This document shows positions 43,369 through 54,022 of a stretch of 64,000 bases of DNA, piece after piece (within the stretch, counting starts at the first letter, position 1; every line of letters starts with the position of its first letter). Under the pieces are notes generated by a model. That model made no database searches. It was not told the DNA's origin and was given only the letters and a program-made list of their open reading frames with translations. This DNA comes from Pseudo-nitzschia pungens. Taxonomy: Eukaryota; Bacillariophyta; Bacillariophyceae; Bacillariales; Bacillariaceae. The position numbers were made by a program, and so were the translations under genes. The stretch lies in assembly GCA_037355855.1 (NCBI GenBank), contig CM074759.1:3844001-3908000 (forward strand), in the 5' to 3' direction.

Positions 43369-44357
43369 CTACATCCATTCTGCTCCCACCTCGGCGTATA
43401 AATCTTGTTCTGGTTCATTGACCAAGTCATCAATGAGTATATCGTAAAGGGGCTCATTGATTTCAATTTTATACTGGCATATTACACAAACGGCTTCGAA
43501 TGCAAGAGGAAATTTTTTCAAAGGATGCCTGAATCTATCACGGAGAATTCTAAACACCTTTGTCTTCCCATTGTAGTCTTCGTGACGTTTAAGCGCTCGC
43601 GCCTTAAATCTTTTCACCCCATATTCATCGTGTGCATTTGGGGTTGATGCAGTCTCGTTGTGCCCACGATAGCCTCCATCTCCGATACATTTCTTGCCAA
43701 GATATCTAAGACGCTGCTCTAGCCCTTTTTTGACAAAGATGGTAACATCATTCTGACCAGCTTGAAATGGTCCATTCATCCAGATCAGCTTGCTTGAAGC
43801 TAGAGCGATTCCGAGTTTGTAGTTTATGCCAGCTTTGTTGAATTTATGGCTGAAAAGTTTGAATGCCCCGGTTCCACAATCCAGCAATCAGTGCCATCAA
43901 CAGTCATAATCCAAAGATCGTCCCCTCCCAGATCATCTGGCCAGGTAATTTTTTTGGCTTTCAAAAGTTGGATTCGTTCAATGATGTCCCATATTTTGTC
44001 ACGTGCATGGGATATATTCATGTTGAAATGTCTTTCAAATTCATTTTCCGTCGGGTAATTTCTCAAGTAATACATCGTCCTGAGAAACCACTTAAAATTG
44101 GTGTAGGAAGCCGGCAAACGCATTTCTCTTGGGGGATTGCAGGTATCCTCCAAAAAATCATGCGCAACTAAATCTTCGTATATATAGCACAAGACTGTTG
44201 GCGATGCGCCGAATGCGGAGTTAAACCGGTCATAATTTGCAGATGATTGGGACCGCTCTATCTGTCTTGGTGTGAATCCTGCAAGAGTAAGCCCTTGATG
44301 TAGCATTGCATCGGGGTGCATAACATGGTCGTCTGGATATTCTAAATTGTCCGCCAT
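43369..44357 (-). pseudogene. PIF/Harbinger-type DDE transposase, one frameshift
   Basis: ATG at 44357. The frame to 43824 includes a helix-turn-helix-like N-terminal half and the start of the catalytic domain, LWIMTVDGTDCWIVEPGH (first Asp). Reading then has to shift by one base near 43850 to continue as FSHKFNKAGINYKLGIAL, LIWMNGPFQAGQNDVTIF and IGDGGYRG (second Asp), ending at 43369. These match the order of DDE_Tnp_4 nucleases. Total near 328 codons, a little short but within range. The frameshift probably inactivates it, unless it is a sequencing error or a programmed shift. Its 3-bp target duplication and element ends agree. Confidence 0.82.
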
Positions 44358-44744
44358 GTTGGATCGATGGAAGTTAAGTGAGCTTTCATCAAACTATCGC
44401 ACCCTGTTTCATTCGTCAATACGTACGTCTAGGCTGAAGCTGGATAGGTTAAGGCAGGCCTAGTGTCCGGTACGGATACGGTAAACCTTACTGTCGACGA
44501 GGCCAGGATGGATTGAGAGGTCGAGGCCAGGATTAAGGTCGAATGTTTTTGTTCGAAAGAACAAAAAGAATCCAAGTGATTGTAACTTACCGTAGGTTAC
44601 TGTAGGTTACTGTAAGATTACATGAACGAGAATGACTCGCAACTGTGCTTCTACTACGTATTTTTTATTAGGCTGCGCTAGAAAGAACAGACCCAAGTTA
44701 TTGCAACTTGCAGTTACTTGGGTCGTGTCACGATTTCGAGAATG

Positions 44745-45070
44745 ACTCTTGTGCGTCTAAAACTTGTACCAGGCTACGTAGGATTATACAAGACAATGCG
44801 TCTAAAAAATTTTTAGACGCATAATTATGCGTCTAAAACTTGTACTAGCCTGCCTACGATTATACGGGACCAATGCGTCTAGACGCATAATTATGCGTCT
44901 AAAAAAATTTTAGACGCACAGTGCGTCTAAAGTTAGACGCAAGACGCATAGTTATGCGTCTAAAAACTTTTTTAGATGCATAGTTAAGCGTCTAAAAACT
45001 TTTTAGACGCATAGTTATGCGTCTAAAAAATTTTTTAGACTTAACGGTCCTTAACGGTTTTTTACGGTTA
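44745..45070. repeat. Right subterminal palindromic repeats (TTAGACGCATAA family)
   Basis: About fourteen copies of AGACGCATA / TATGCGTCT, some as perfect palindromes such as TAGACGCATAATTATGCGTC. Mirrors the array at 36255-36460. Confidence 0.82.
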
Positions 45071-45127
45071 TAACTTTTTGCGCGGTCCTCAAAAACCGCG
45101 CGAAAATAAAACCATCGGATGGCCCTG

Positions 45128-45649
45128 TACAGTATTAGTTGGTGCCTTTTTATCGTCCCGGGGTCTTACTTACAATAGGAAATGTATGTACTTAACATAC
45201 TATAAACTACGAGTATTCTTCACACGTAATTCTCATCGTGCTCGTACCTCGTAAGGTTACAGTACGTACCATAGACAAAAAAATCGTATCGTGTAAAAAC
45301 AAAAAATGCTCATCTTTTCAAGATTGGTTCGAGCCAAGGATTCATCCGGGATTTGCATTAAGTACATGATTGATACGGAATTTTCATCATTGCTCGCCTA
45401 AAACTGTTACGTTGTAAACCGTTCAATCTATCGAACAAAATATCCGATTAACCCTGTAAGTCCCCCGAACAAAATATCTGATTTCATGATTCATTCGCAC
45501 ATCTTTTTTCGAGCTTTTTTTTTCTTTGTGCCTCCAGCTAATTAGTACAAGCAGTCGGGAAACGAGTTGTAGGAAGCAGGTCCTCGCTATAAAAAGGAGC
45601 CCCATCCTTTCATTCTCCACTTCGTGACGTTGAGAAACTCAATTGAAAG
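45128..45649. other. Host spacer and 5' region of the cyclin gene
   Basis: About 520 bp without a gene. The proximal 60 bp include a TATA-like box. Confidence 0.55.
45588..45596 (+). promoter_or_regulatory. TATA-like box of the cyclin gene
   Basis: TATAAAAAG, 54 bp before the first ATG, in a good position for a short 5' UTR. Confidence 0.5.
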
Positions 45650-46923
45650 ATGGTATCACCAATATCTTATGGAACCTGCAATTCTCAAAACATTTTTACA
45701 ATGTCAGAATCCCTTCTTGCTTTGGATCAACTAAATGTAATGCTGAACGTGGAAAGCAAATACAGAGTGACTCCTAATTCGTCAGTAGCAATGTCGGAAG
45801 GAAGTCGTTATAGCGAATGGAGAAAAAAAATCTGCCAGTGGTCGTTCAAAGTTATCGACCACTTCGAATTCGATAGAGAGGTCGTTAGTAGAGCGATGAA
45901 CATACTGGATCGGTATTCTGCTCTGAAAACCAAACGAGACAGAGATGCAACAGATAGCTCCCGCGATGACGCTTCGATCGAGATCATCAATTCTCGGAGT
46001 TTTCAGCTCGTTGCGATGACATCACTTTATCTCGCAGTTAAACTATCCGACAACGACGAATGTCAATACACATCTTCGCGAAAACTACGACTGACTTCTT
46101 TCGTGGAACTTTCTCGTGGCCAGTTTTGTCCGAAAGAAATAACGGAAATGGAGCGGTGAGTTGAGATTGGTAGAATCTCCCTTTCCGGGATGAAAGTGTT
46201 TGAACGTCAGAAATCTGGTGAACTTTTCTGTACAGGTTGGTTGGTGTTTGTTGGTTTTCTCTCAAAATAGTTTACCTTGTTTTCGTTTGCTTCTGTTTTC
46301 GTGACAGCACGATTCTTCATGAACTTCAATGGGAAGTCTTTCCACCCACTCCAATGATATATGTGTCGTACTTGCTTCACCTGATGCCTTCTCACGAGAC
46401 GCTGCCGCATACGTCCCATCAAAGCTATAGCTTGGTCCTTCATGTGCTTCATGAGCTTGCCCGCTACCTAACTGAGCTCTCTGTCTGCCATGGAAGTATA
46501 TCTGCCACGTATACATCTTCGCAAATTGCTTATTCTGCTATTCTTCTTTCGATGGAACTCCTAACGCCTATTGCGCTGCCGGTAGGTGTAAGAAACAAAT
46601 TTAACGAGGCCGTCGCATTGACCTCGCTCCGTTCGGGGGGAACAACGATCTCAGCTCAAGATGACAAAATCAAAGATTTACAAAAAATGTTACGCGAAAC
46701 TTTCTGGCCCGAACTGTTGGTTGAAGATTGCGAATACGCTGAAATTGGCCACCCTATATCAATGGCAAAAGATTTTGGATTACTGGATATTTCTAGTGTC
46801 ATTTCTCCTGACCCTGCAGTATCTACGAAAAGTGCTTCTCTTTCACGCTGCAGGCCCTTATCAGAACTTTTCAAAGAACCCGACCTTCGAGATTCCCCAG
46901 TGTGCGTCAACCGGCACTATTAG
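45650..46923 (+). CDS. Cyclin (diatom-type), two exons: 45650-46155 and 46308-46923
   Basis: Joining at GAGCG|GTGAGT...GACAG|C gives 373 codons in frame and the typical stretch EMERTILHELQWEVFPPTP. The N-terminal cyclin box covers about residues 55-175 (EWRKKICQWSFKVIDHFEFD, VVSRAMNILDRY, SFQLVAMTSLYLAVKLSD); a weaker second fold follows to about 290. Cyclins bind and activate cyclin-dependent kinases in the nucleus. The large diatom-specific cyclin group is linked to nutrient and light cues, but membership is inferred from style and not shown. No destruction box is obvious. The ATG at 45701 (MSESLLALDQ) is an alternative start. The gene looks undamaged despite transposons at both sides. Confidence 0.88.
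46156..46307 (+). other. Cyclin gene intron (GT-AG, 152 bp)
   Basis: Donor GTGAGT, acceptor TTTTCGTGACAG after a T-rich tract. Splits the Arg codon of EMER|T. Removal joins two cyclin frames. Confidence 0.88.
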
Positions 46924-47486
46924 TGCCCGTACTCCCACCCTCACATAATAATACAATAGAACAAAAATAGAAGTTGAACCGATCTCTTATTTCAATCAAG
47001 TGAATAGTACGGTAGATGAGTGCGGAACAAGAACAATTTGTTTTTAGACTCGCCTCATTTCTTGTATTATTTTAAGCCTGTCGCCTTCATCTTCTATGTG
47101 GCAGGGCATACAAAGAGTGCTTGTCCCTGGTGGTTCAATACACTGAAGAGGAAGTATTAGAAGTCAGATGTCTGGACATTTTTTGCTAAGTTAGGTAATG
47201 AGTACACACAAGAGGATTTGAATCAGTACTATTAAGGATGGTGACTTCAAAAAGTTCAATGAGTAAAAGATGGGGTCTTCAAAAGACTGAGAGATCTATT
47301 GATTTCTTACAACTTTCATTCCAATGACAGTTGGGTTAAATACATGACAATGTCAGAGGATTGTATGGGGGGAAACACTGGACGCAACTGATTTCAGAAC
47401 TAAGTGTCTTATGACAAATGAGCAGAGGAGAAAAGGATTTGGAATGTGAGAAACTGTACCGTAATTCAAACTGACCCCTGCATACA
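46924..47486. other. Spacer after the cyclin gene
   Basis: 560 bp with no convincing gene. The right half reads like decayed coding DNA that may resume at 50802 after the foldback nest. Confidence 0.4.
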
Positions 47487-47784
47487 GGACCTTCCGGAAC
47501 AAAGTTAGTTTTCTATGCGCTGACCGCGCGATAAGGGGTATCCCCTCAAATTTATTTTCTCCCCAAAGAAAAATACATTTTTTGGGATCGAAAAAAGAAC
47601 GGATTTTTATGCTTAGAAAACTTGTATTTTTGCTCTAGAAAAAAAACACGTATATACAGGACCTTCCGGAACTGTAAATATTTTCGCGCGAATCGCGCAA
47701 TTTTTTGAGTCAAACTTGTCAACTCACATCCCCCTTTTGGAACACAATTTGGGGGGATAAACTCGCACTTTTTTCGAGACCAAA

Positions 47785-49074
47785 AAGTGCAAGTTTTCAC
47801 GGGACTAAAAAACACGTTCTTTTTCAACTCGCATTAAATGCGAGTTTGGTTCAACGGACAAAAAAAGTGCGAGTTTTCTTTGCAAAATTTTTTTTTTTTA
47901 AAAGACAGGCGCAACGACGACGGAGTCGATTTGCTAACAGAGGTCCTTTTAAAATTAAAATTATGCTTGCTGTCCCCCCCTGTATTATCGACGCGTTGCT
48001 GCTGCTTGCTGTCCCCCCCCCCCTGTATTATCGACGCGTTGCTGCTGCTTGCTGCTTGCTGTCCCCCCCTGTATTATTGACGCGTTGCTGCTTGCTGTCC
48101 CCCCCCCCCCTGTATTATCGACGCGTTGCTGCTTGCTACTTGCTGTCCCCCCTGTATTATCGATGCATTGCTGCTTGCGACTCCGTTGTAGCCCCTCTCT
48201 TAGCAAATCGACTCCCGCGTCGTTGCCCCTCTCTTAGCAAATCGACTCCGTCATTTTGCCTCTATCAACAAATTGACTCCGTCGTTTTGCCTCTATTAGC
48301 AAATCGACTCCCGCCCGCTGTTGCGCCTCTATTTTTTTTAAAAAAACAAATCGACTCCGTAAGGTTTACTAATTATGCTACGAGTTTTTGGTTGAAATTT
48401 TTGTTGAAAACACTCATTTTCCAAAGAAAAAGTGCAAGTTTTCACGGGACTAAAAAACACGTTCTTTTTCAACTCGCATTAAATGCGAGTTTGGTTCAAC
48501 GGACAAAAAAAGTGCGAGTTTTCTTTGCAAAAATTTTTTTTTTAAAAAAGACAGGCGCAACGACGACGGAGTCGATTTGCTAACAGAGGTCCTTTTAAAA
48601 TTAAAATTATGCTTGCTGTCCCCCCCTGTATTATCGACGCGTTGCTGCTGCTTGCTGTCCCCCCCCCCTGTATTATCGACGCGTTGCTGCTGCTTGCTGC
48701 TTGCTGTCCCCCCCTGTATTATTGACGCGTTGCTGCTTGCTGTCCCCCCCCCCCTGTATTATCGACGCGTTGCTGCTTGCTACTTGCTGTCCCCCCTGTA
48801 TTATCGATGCGTTGCTGCTTGCGACTCCGTTGTAGCCCCTCTCTTAGCAAATCGACTCCCGCGTCGTTGCCCCTCTCTTAGCAAATCGACTCCGTCATTT
48901 TGCCTCTATCAACAAATCGACTCCGTCGTTTTGCCTCTATTAGCAAATCGACTCCCGCCCGCTGTTGCGCCTCTATTTTTTTTAAAAAAACAAATCGACT
49001 CCGTAAGGTTTACTAATTATGCTACGAGTTTTTGGTTGAAATTTTTGTTGAAAACACTCATTTTCCAAAGAAAA
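47785..49074. repeat. Direct 645-bp tandem duplication inside the foldback nest
   Basis: 47785-48429 and 48430-49074 are nearly identical, starting AAGTGCAAGTTTTCACGGG. They include the AATGCGAGTTTGG block, the CCCCCCTGTATTATCGACGC minisatellite and the TTAGCAAATCGACTCC unit. They differ by a few bases and in C-run lengths. Confidence 0.85.
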
Positions 49075-49388
49075 CTCGCATTTTTTAAATAAAACTCGCA
49101 TTTTTTAACGAAAACTCACATTTTAGTGCTGAAAACTCGCATTTTTCTGCTGAAAACTCGCATTTATTGTATATACGTGTTTTTTTTCTAGAGCAAAAAT
49201 GCGAGTTTTTTAGACCCATGAAAATCCGCACTTTTTTCGATCCCAAAAAATGCGAGTTTCTTTGGGGGAGATAATAAATTTAAGGGGATACCCTCAAAAT
49301 GACTAACTGCAATAATAAATCGCGCGGTCCGCGCGTCAAAAACTATCTTTGTTCCGGAAGGTCCAGCAATAAACGCGAGTTTTCAGCA

Positions 49389-50801
49389 GGACCTTCCGGA
49401 ACTGAAAATATTTCGCGCAGACTGCGCAATTTTAAGTCGACCTGGTCAATGCTCATCCCCCTTTTGGAGCACAATTTTAGGGGGATAAACTTGCACTTTT
49501 TTTCCGCACTTTTTTCGAGACCAAAAAGTGCAAGTTTTCACGGGACTAAAAAAAACATTCTTTTTCAACTCGCATTAAATGCGAGTTTCGTTCAACGGAC
49601 AGAAAAAGTGCGAGTTTTCTTTGCAAAATTTTTTTTCGACGAGGGAGTCGGTTTGTTTTGATAGAGGCAAAACGACGGAGTCGATTTGTTAACTTAATAG
49701 AGGCGCAACAATGTAGTCGAGTCACGACGGAGTCAATTTGTTAATAGAGGCGCAACGGCGATGGAGTCGATTTGCTAATAGAGGCAAAACGGCAGAGTCG
49801 AGGCGCAACGGCGGAGTCGAGGCACAACAGCGGAGTCGATTTGTTAATAGAGGCGAAACGATGATGTTCGTCTGTCCCTGTTCGTCATGACACCAGTCGA
49901 CACCAGACGACACCAGCCGACACCAGTCGACACCAGTCGACACCAGCCGACACCAGTCGACACCAGCCGACACCAGTCGACACCAGATTGGGTACTCCGG
50001 GAAATTATTTTTCTAAAAAAATATTTTCTCAAATCGCGCAAAGCGCGCGATTCTCATATTTTTAGCGAGTGGGGAGGACCGGGAATTTCAAAATCCCTTC
50101 AAAAACTAAAAATCAACCATGTTCCAGAAAAATGCAAGTTTTCTTAACAAAATGCGACTTTTCTCGACAAAATGCGAGTTTTCTTGTAAAAATTTCAACA
50201 AAAAACAACAAATCAACTCCCTCGTCGTCGCCTCTCTTAGCAAATCGACTCCCGCGTCGTTGCGCCTCTCTTAGCAAATCGACTCCTGCATCGTTGCGCC
50301 TCTCTTAGCAAATCGACTCCCCCATCGTTGCGCCTCCCTTAGCAAATCGACTCCCGCATCGTTGCGCCTCTATTAACAAATCGACTCCCGCATCGTTGCG
50401 CCTCTATTAACAAATCGACTCCCGCGTCGTTGCGCCTCTATTAAAAAACAAATCGACTCCCTCGGTTATTATTTTTTTAATTTTTTTTAACAAATCGACC
50501 CCGCTTTTGCGCCTCTACGGTATTAACCAAAAAAAATATTTTGCGAAGAAAACTTGCACCTTTTTCGTCCGTTGAAGCAAACTCGCATTTAATGCGAGTT
50601 GAAAAAGAATGTAATTTTTTAGTTGAAAAAGAACATAATGTTTAGTCCCGTGAAAACTTGCACTTTTTGGTCTCGAAAAAAGTGCGGAAAAAAGTGTGAG
50701 TTTATCCCCCTAAAATTGTGTTCCAAAAGGGGGACGAACATTGACTAAGTCGACTTAAAATCGCGCAGTCTGCGCGAAATATTTTCAGTTCCGGAAGGTC
50801 C
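49389..50801. mobile_element. Complete type-B foldback element FB-3 (1413 bp)
   Basis: Inverted ends of more than 100 bp (GGACCTTCCGGAACTGAAAA, GCGCAGACTGCGC, AAGTCGAC, CATCCCCCTTTTGGA). Internal units on TTAGCAAATCGACTCCCGC run forward at 50210-50470 and inverted at 49630-49860. At 49888-49987 an 11-bp unit (CGACACCAGTC) is repeated nine times. Non-coding. Confidence 0.8.
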
Positions 50802-50826
50802 AGAAGGAATCCCTCCAATACAGCAG

Positions 50827-51075
50827 ATGGAGTTGTTCACCAAGAAGTGGTGCCCAATTGTCTTAGAAATAATGGCAAGGGACATTGCCTTTTCAGAAGG
50901 AAAAAGAAAGAAGGAGTGGAAAAAGGGCACAGAAGAAAAGACAAATTGGCAGAAATTACAACATGAACTGCAGTTATACCAATCAACAACAATTGAATGT
51001 AAAGATATCCAAGATACTAGTATTACTGTGCTAAGACTCCTATGTAGGGAACTGTACTGGGGCTATAGGTATTAG
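50827..51075 (+). CDS. Short hypothetical ORF, doubtful
   Basis: 82 codons from an ATG 25 bp after the foldback element, Lys/Glu/Gln-rich, running 78 bp into the Copia-like LTR. I recognise nothing in it. It may be a fragment of a decayed element gene interrupted by the foldback nest. Confidence 0.2.
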   Translation: MELFTKKWCPIVLEIMARDIAFSEGKRKKEWKKGTEEKTNWQKLQHELQLYQSTTIECKDIQDTSITVLRLLCRELYWGYRY

Positions 51076-51690
51076 CCTCCAGTAACTGTCTACAAGATGT
51101 TAGGCTGTGTGCTAAGCAGCAGGCTTAGCAGCAGGCTTAGCAACAGGCTTAGCAACAGGCTTAGCAGCAGGCTTAGCAGCAGGCTTAGCAGCAGGCTTAG
51201 CAGCAGGCTTAGCAGCAGGCTTAGCAATAGGCTTAGCAATAGGCTTATTTGAAGGTGCTATGGGGTGCTGACACCAAAGTGACCAGGGTTCTTGTGTATG
51301 ATTTGTACCAGTAACAGATACCCGAGTGTAGCACCGTTAACACACTGTAGCATGGTGCTACAGGGTTGAGGTTGGATACTGTACGCTACTGAATACATTG
51401 TGCTAAGTCTTACGCTATGTTACTGATCCAACTACCATAATGGTATAGTCATTATATACAATAAGTACTATAACCCGATACTCAGCCCTGCAGTTAGCAT
51501 GCGAGCGAGTTAGTAAGCTAGCACACAATTGAATAACTCAGCAGATACGCTACTCCGCTGAACGCTACTCTGTACACTACAGTACTGAGCTCTACAGAGC
51601 TATATGATACAAGACAGCAAAGACTGTCACAAATACAGGAGCTGAGCTGCGCTCAGCTCAGCTCACTCCTTCACTTTTTATGTTCTTATT
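50998..51690 (+). repeat. Diverged, truncated Copia LTR (same family as Copia-2, opposite orientation)
   Basis: Starts TGTAAAGATATCCAAG, compared with TATGAAGATATTCAAG of Copia-2 in coding sense. It shares GTACTGGGGCTA, CCTCCAGTAACTG and the GCTAAGC(A/C) 12-bp repeats (about eleven units at 51110-51245). Its far end is lost where a LINE 3' end begins (51719). No internal region is seen, so it is a solo or truncated LTR. Confidence 0.65.
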
Positions 51691-51718
51691 GTGAGGGTGA
51701 GTTCCAAATAGCTACTAA

Positions 51719-51960
51719 TGAATAATAATATACTTATTTAAGTAGGAAAATCCACCAAAGGTGGTTAAAAGCTACTCAGTCTGTAACTAGACTTTATCGT
51801 CGCCTCAATCGAAGAGTCAGGACCCCAAGTTGTAGAACGACGCGTCGCCTCAACCATGGGGGATTTAGGCCCCAGGTTGTAAAGACGACTATTTTGCAAA
51901 CAAACCTTGGTAAGAAACAGGAAAAAAACGAACCAGTCCAGAGCACAACAGACACTGCTG
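51719..51960 (-). mobile_element. LINE 3' end fragment of a related family
   Basis: The ATAATAATATAC tail, CACCAAAGGTGG-like block, ACTCAGTCTGTAACTAGACT and GAGTCAGGACCCCAAGT match the 3' UTR of LINE-A with clear divergence. GGACCCCAAGTTGTAGAACGACG is followed by a partial repeat of itself. The 5' limit is unclear. No ORF. Confidence 0.65.
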
Positions 51961-52019
51961 TTGCGAAGTGTACAAGAGACAGGTGACAAGAACGTGAAAG
52001 GGAAAGACACAAGCAAAAC

Positions 52020-52200
52020 TGTCCCTCCAATGCTGGTGTGCAGCATCCGTAATGCTAGTGGTCAGCTGACACAAGCAAAACCCTTGCTTAGATACATAGT
52101 ATCTGTAATGCTAGTGGTCAGCGTACAAGAGCAAAACTCCTCTCTGAATGCTGGATTGCAGCATCAGTAATGCGAGTAGTCATCCCCAAACACATTCCCA
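52020..52200. repeat. Short degenerate direct repeats
   Basis: Three copies of a unit around GTAATGCTAGTGGTCAGC and AGCAAAAC, about 60 bp apart. Origin unknown. Confidence 0.5.
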
Positions 52201-52293
52201 ACACGAGCAAAATTTCCCAGGTAATGCTTGTGGACCGTGTACTGCACAACACTTAGAGGCAGTGGAGCCTACTACCAAATTGAACACTTAATG

Positions 52294-53030
52294 ACCATCA
52301 GGGCTGTAGGCTTGAAAACAGGTGGCAGCTGTACTGTGAACTGGAAGGGTATAAGTAGGTGGTAGGGCTTGGGTCAGAAAAACAGTAGGTCCATAATTGA
52401 AAACACTTATGGTCCAGCAGGGCAGTAGGCTTGAAAACAGACAGTTGAAGTGTGCACCTGAGAGGGTTATGTAGGTGGTGGAGCCTTAATTGAACTGTAC
52501 TTAGCGGCTTTGGGGCTTGGGTCAGAAAACAGGAGGACCATAAGCGAAAACGCTTATGGTCCAGCAGGGCAGTAGACTTGAAAACAGCTGACAGTTGAAG
52601 TGTGCATCTGAGAGGTATATGTAAGTGGGAGAGCCTTAAGCGAACTGTACTTAGCGGCTGTTGGGCTTGGGTCAGGAAATAGTAGGACGTTAAGCAAAAA
52701 CACTTATGGTCCAGCAGGGCAGTAGACTTGAAAACAGATGACAGTTGAAGTGTGCACCTGAGAGGGTTATGTAGGTGGTGGAGCCTTAATCGAACTGTAC
52801 TTAGCGGCTTTGGGGCTTGGGTCAGAAAACAGGAGGACCATAAGCGAGAACACTTAGGGTCCATCAGGGCAATGGGCTTGAAAACAGATGACATTTATAT
52901 TGTACACTTGAGAGGTATGGGTAGGTGGTGGAGCCTTAAGCAAACTGTACTTAGCGGCTTTGGGGCTTGGGTCAGAAAACAGTAGGATCATAAGCGAGAA
53001 CACTTAAGGTCCAGCAGGGCAATGGAACAT
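52294..53030. repeat. 150-bp tandem repeat array (about 5 copies)
   Basis: CCAGCAGGGCAGTAG (or CCATCAGGGC) at 52294, 52414, 52561, 52711, 52861 and 53011. Each unit has a short hairpin around CATAAGCG...CGCTTATG and a CTTAGCGGCTTTGGGGCTTG core. Open frames through it are repeat artefacts. Confidence 0.85.
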
Positions 53031-53794
53031 TAAGTATAAGATATACCTAAGGGCCTTGGTCGGAGCTTGGAGCTTGGGAACAGTTCGAAGCAGAAATATG
53101 GATTATGTCCGAATTGCTGTAGAATCTGTACTGGAAGTGCTGTAGAAAATTATGTGTCGGTTTTGGTACTGCTGCTGCTCCTGTTGCTGATTGATTGGTC
53201 CGTCGAGTGGTGAATAGGCAACAAACTCAACCAAACAAAGCATCGAGCAACTGAACGAATAGCAGAATCAAAGAGGAAAGGTCGCTGTTAGTATGTGTAG
53301 GTCCTGGTATTGTGGTTGGGTGTGTAGAAGGGAGCGAGATATCGCATGGTAAATGTGTGTAGAAATCTACGTATTTTTAGTACTGGAACATCAGAACGTC
53401 AGACAAAATGCGCTTCGCGCAAATTGTCCAAATAGCTAATGAATAAACGTTTTGCAGGTTATGAGCACCATCATTGACTACTCCTCATCACCTACTCTAA
53501 CAGACTAGTCAACAACAATACAGCAGAGTGATTACTGCTTTCCCCGCAACCAACGAGCCTGAATTGACCAAATTTGAAAGCTTCTTGTATTTTCGCCAAA
53601 TTTTTGTGAAAAATTTGCATGTCAGTTGAGTACCAAATCAAATAGAATCCTACACAAACAAAAAACTGACACCTTGCCAACAACCACAACCCTGCCAAAT
53701 AACAAAATACACCTCTTGATATGGTAACTCCAGAGTAAACAACACGACAGTCAGGAACCATAAAAAAAAGAAAAAGAAAAAACTAGAGGACCCC
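53031..53794. other. Unassigned region
   Basis: I see no gene, and no repeats beyond short simple stretches. Confidence 0.4.
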
Positions 53795-54022
53795 ATGAAG
53801 CAGACCCCTCTCCAACGCTACATGACCCCCTCCAAAGCACCCAACAAACCTACAGATGACCCACAATTCCAACTCCATGAATACCCAGGTAACATCCAAT
53901 GCGAAATCAGAGCCATCAAACTAACCTTTCCCCACAACACAGAATATGACTCATCTACGTTTCAATTCAAACCAAAATACCCACCGGACCATCATACATC
54001 AGCCTTATGGATGTTATCGTAA
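53795..54022 (+). pseudogene. N-terminal gene fragment, truncated by an LTR element
   Basis: ATG at 53795 after an A-rich leader. The first 72 codons (Pro/Thr/Gln-rich start MKQTPLQRYMTP, then FPHNTEYDSSTFQFKPKYPP) look like real coding. The frame ends inside the LTR that begins at 54012. The rest would lie beyond the nested insertions, right of the window. Could be an element ORF1. Family unknown. Confidence 0.35.

Larger units (their letters stand above)
36186..45124. mobile_element. PIF/Harbinger-like DNA transposon (8.9 kb) with several extra genes
   Basis: Starts GGCCATCCAATGG and ends with the inverse (CCATCGGATGGCC), flanked by the 3-bp duplication CTG at 36183-36185 and 45125-45127. 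Inverted repeats include TTTTCGCGCGGTTTTTGAGG and a block with AACCGTTAAAACCG. Both subterminal regions hold TTAGACGCATAA palindromes. A Harbinger-type DDE transposase is on the minus strand near the right end. Three other genes (37055-37846 plus, 38071-40522 minus, 41614-42810 plus) lie inside. A 3-bp duplication is typical of PIF/Harbinger. Confidence 0.85.
47487..50801. mobile_element. Nest of foldback elements with GGACCTTCCGGAAC ends
   Basis: GGACCTTCCGGAAC occurs at 47487, 47659 and 49389 and its inverse ends at 49364 and 50801. Two end types are seen: A continues AAAGTTAG...GACCGCGCG, as in FB-1 (47487, 49364); B continues TGAAAATATT...GCGCAGACTGCGC (47659, 49389, 50801). The 24 bp at 49365-49388 match the interior of a type-A arm after CGTATATAC, which places the later insertions inside an older copy. 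Interiors are minisatellites as in FB-1. No coding. Confidence 0.7.

Noticed and set aside
46924..47486. A second host gene after the cyclin
   Set aside because: Only short frames with stops; resemblance to coding is weak.
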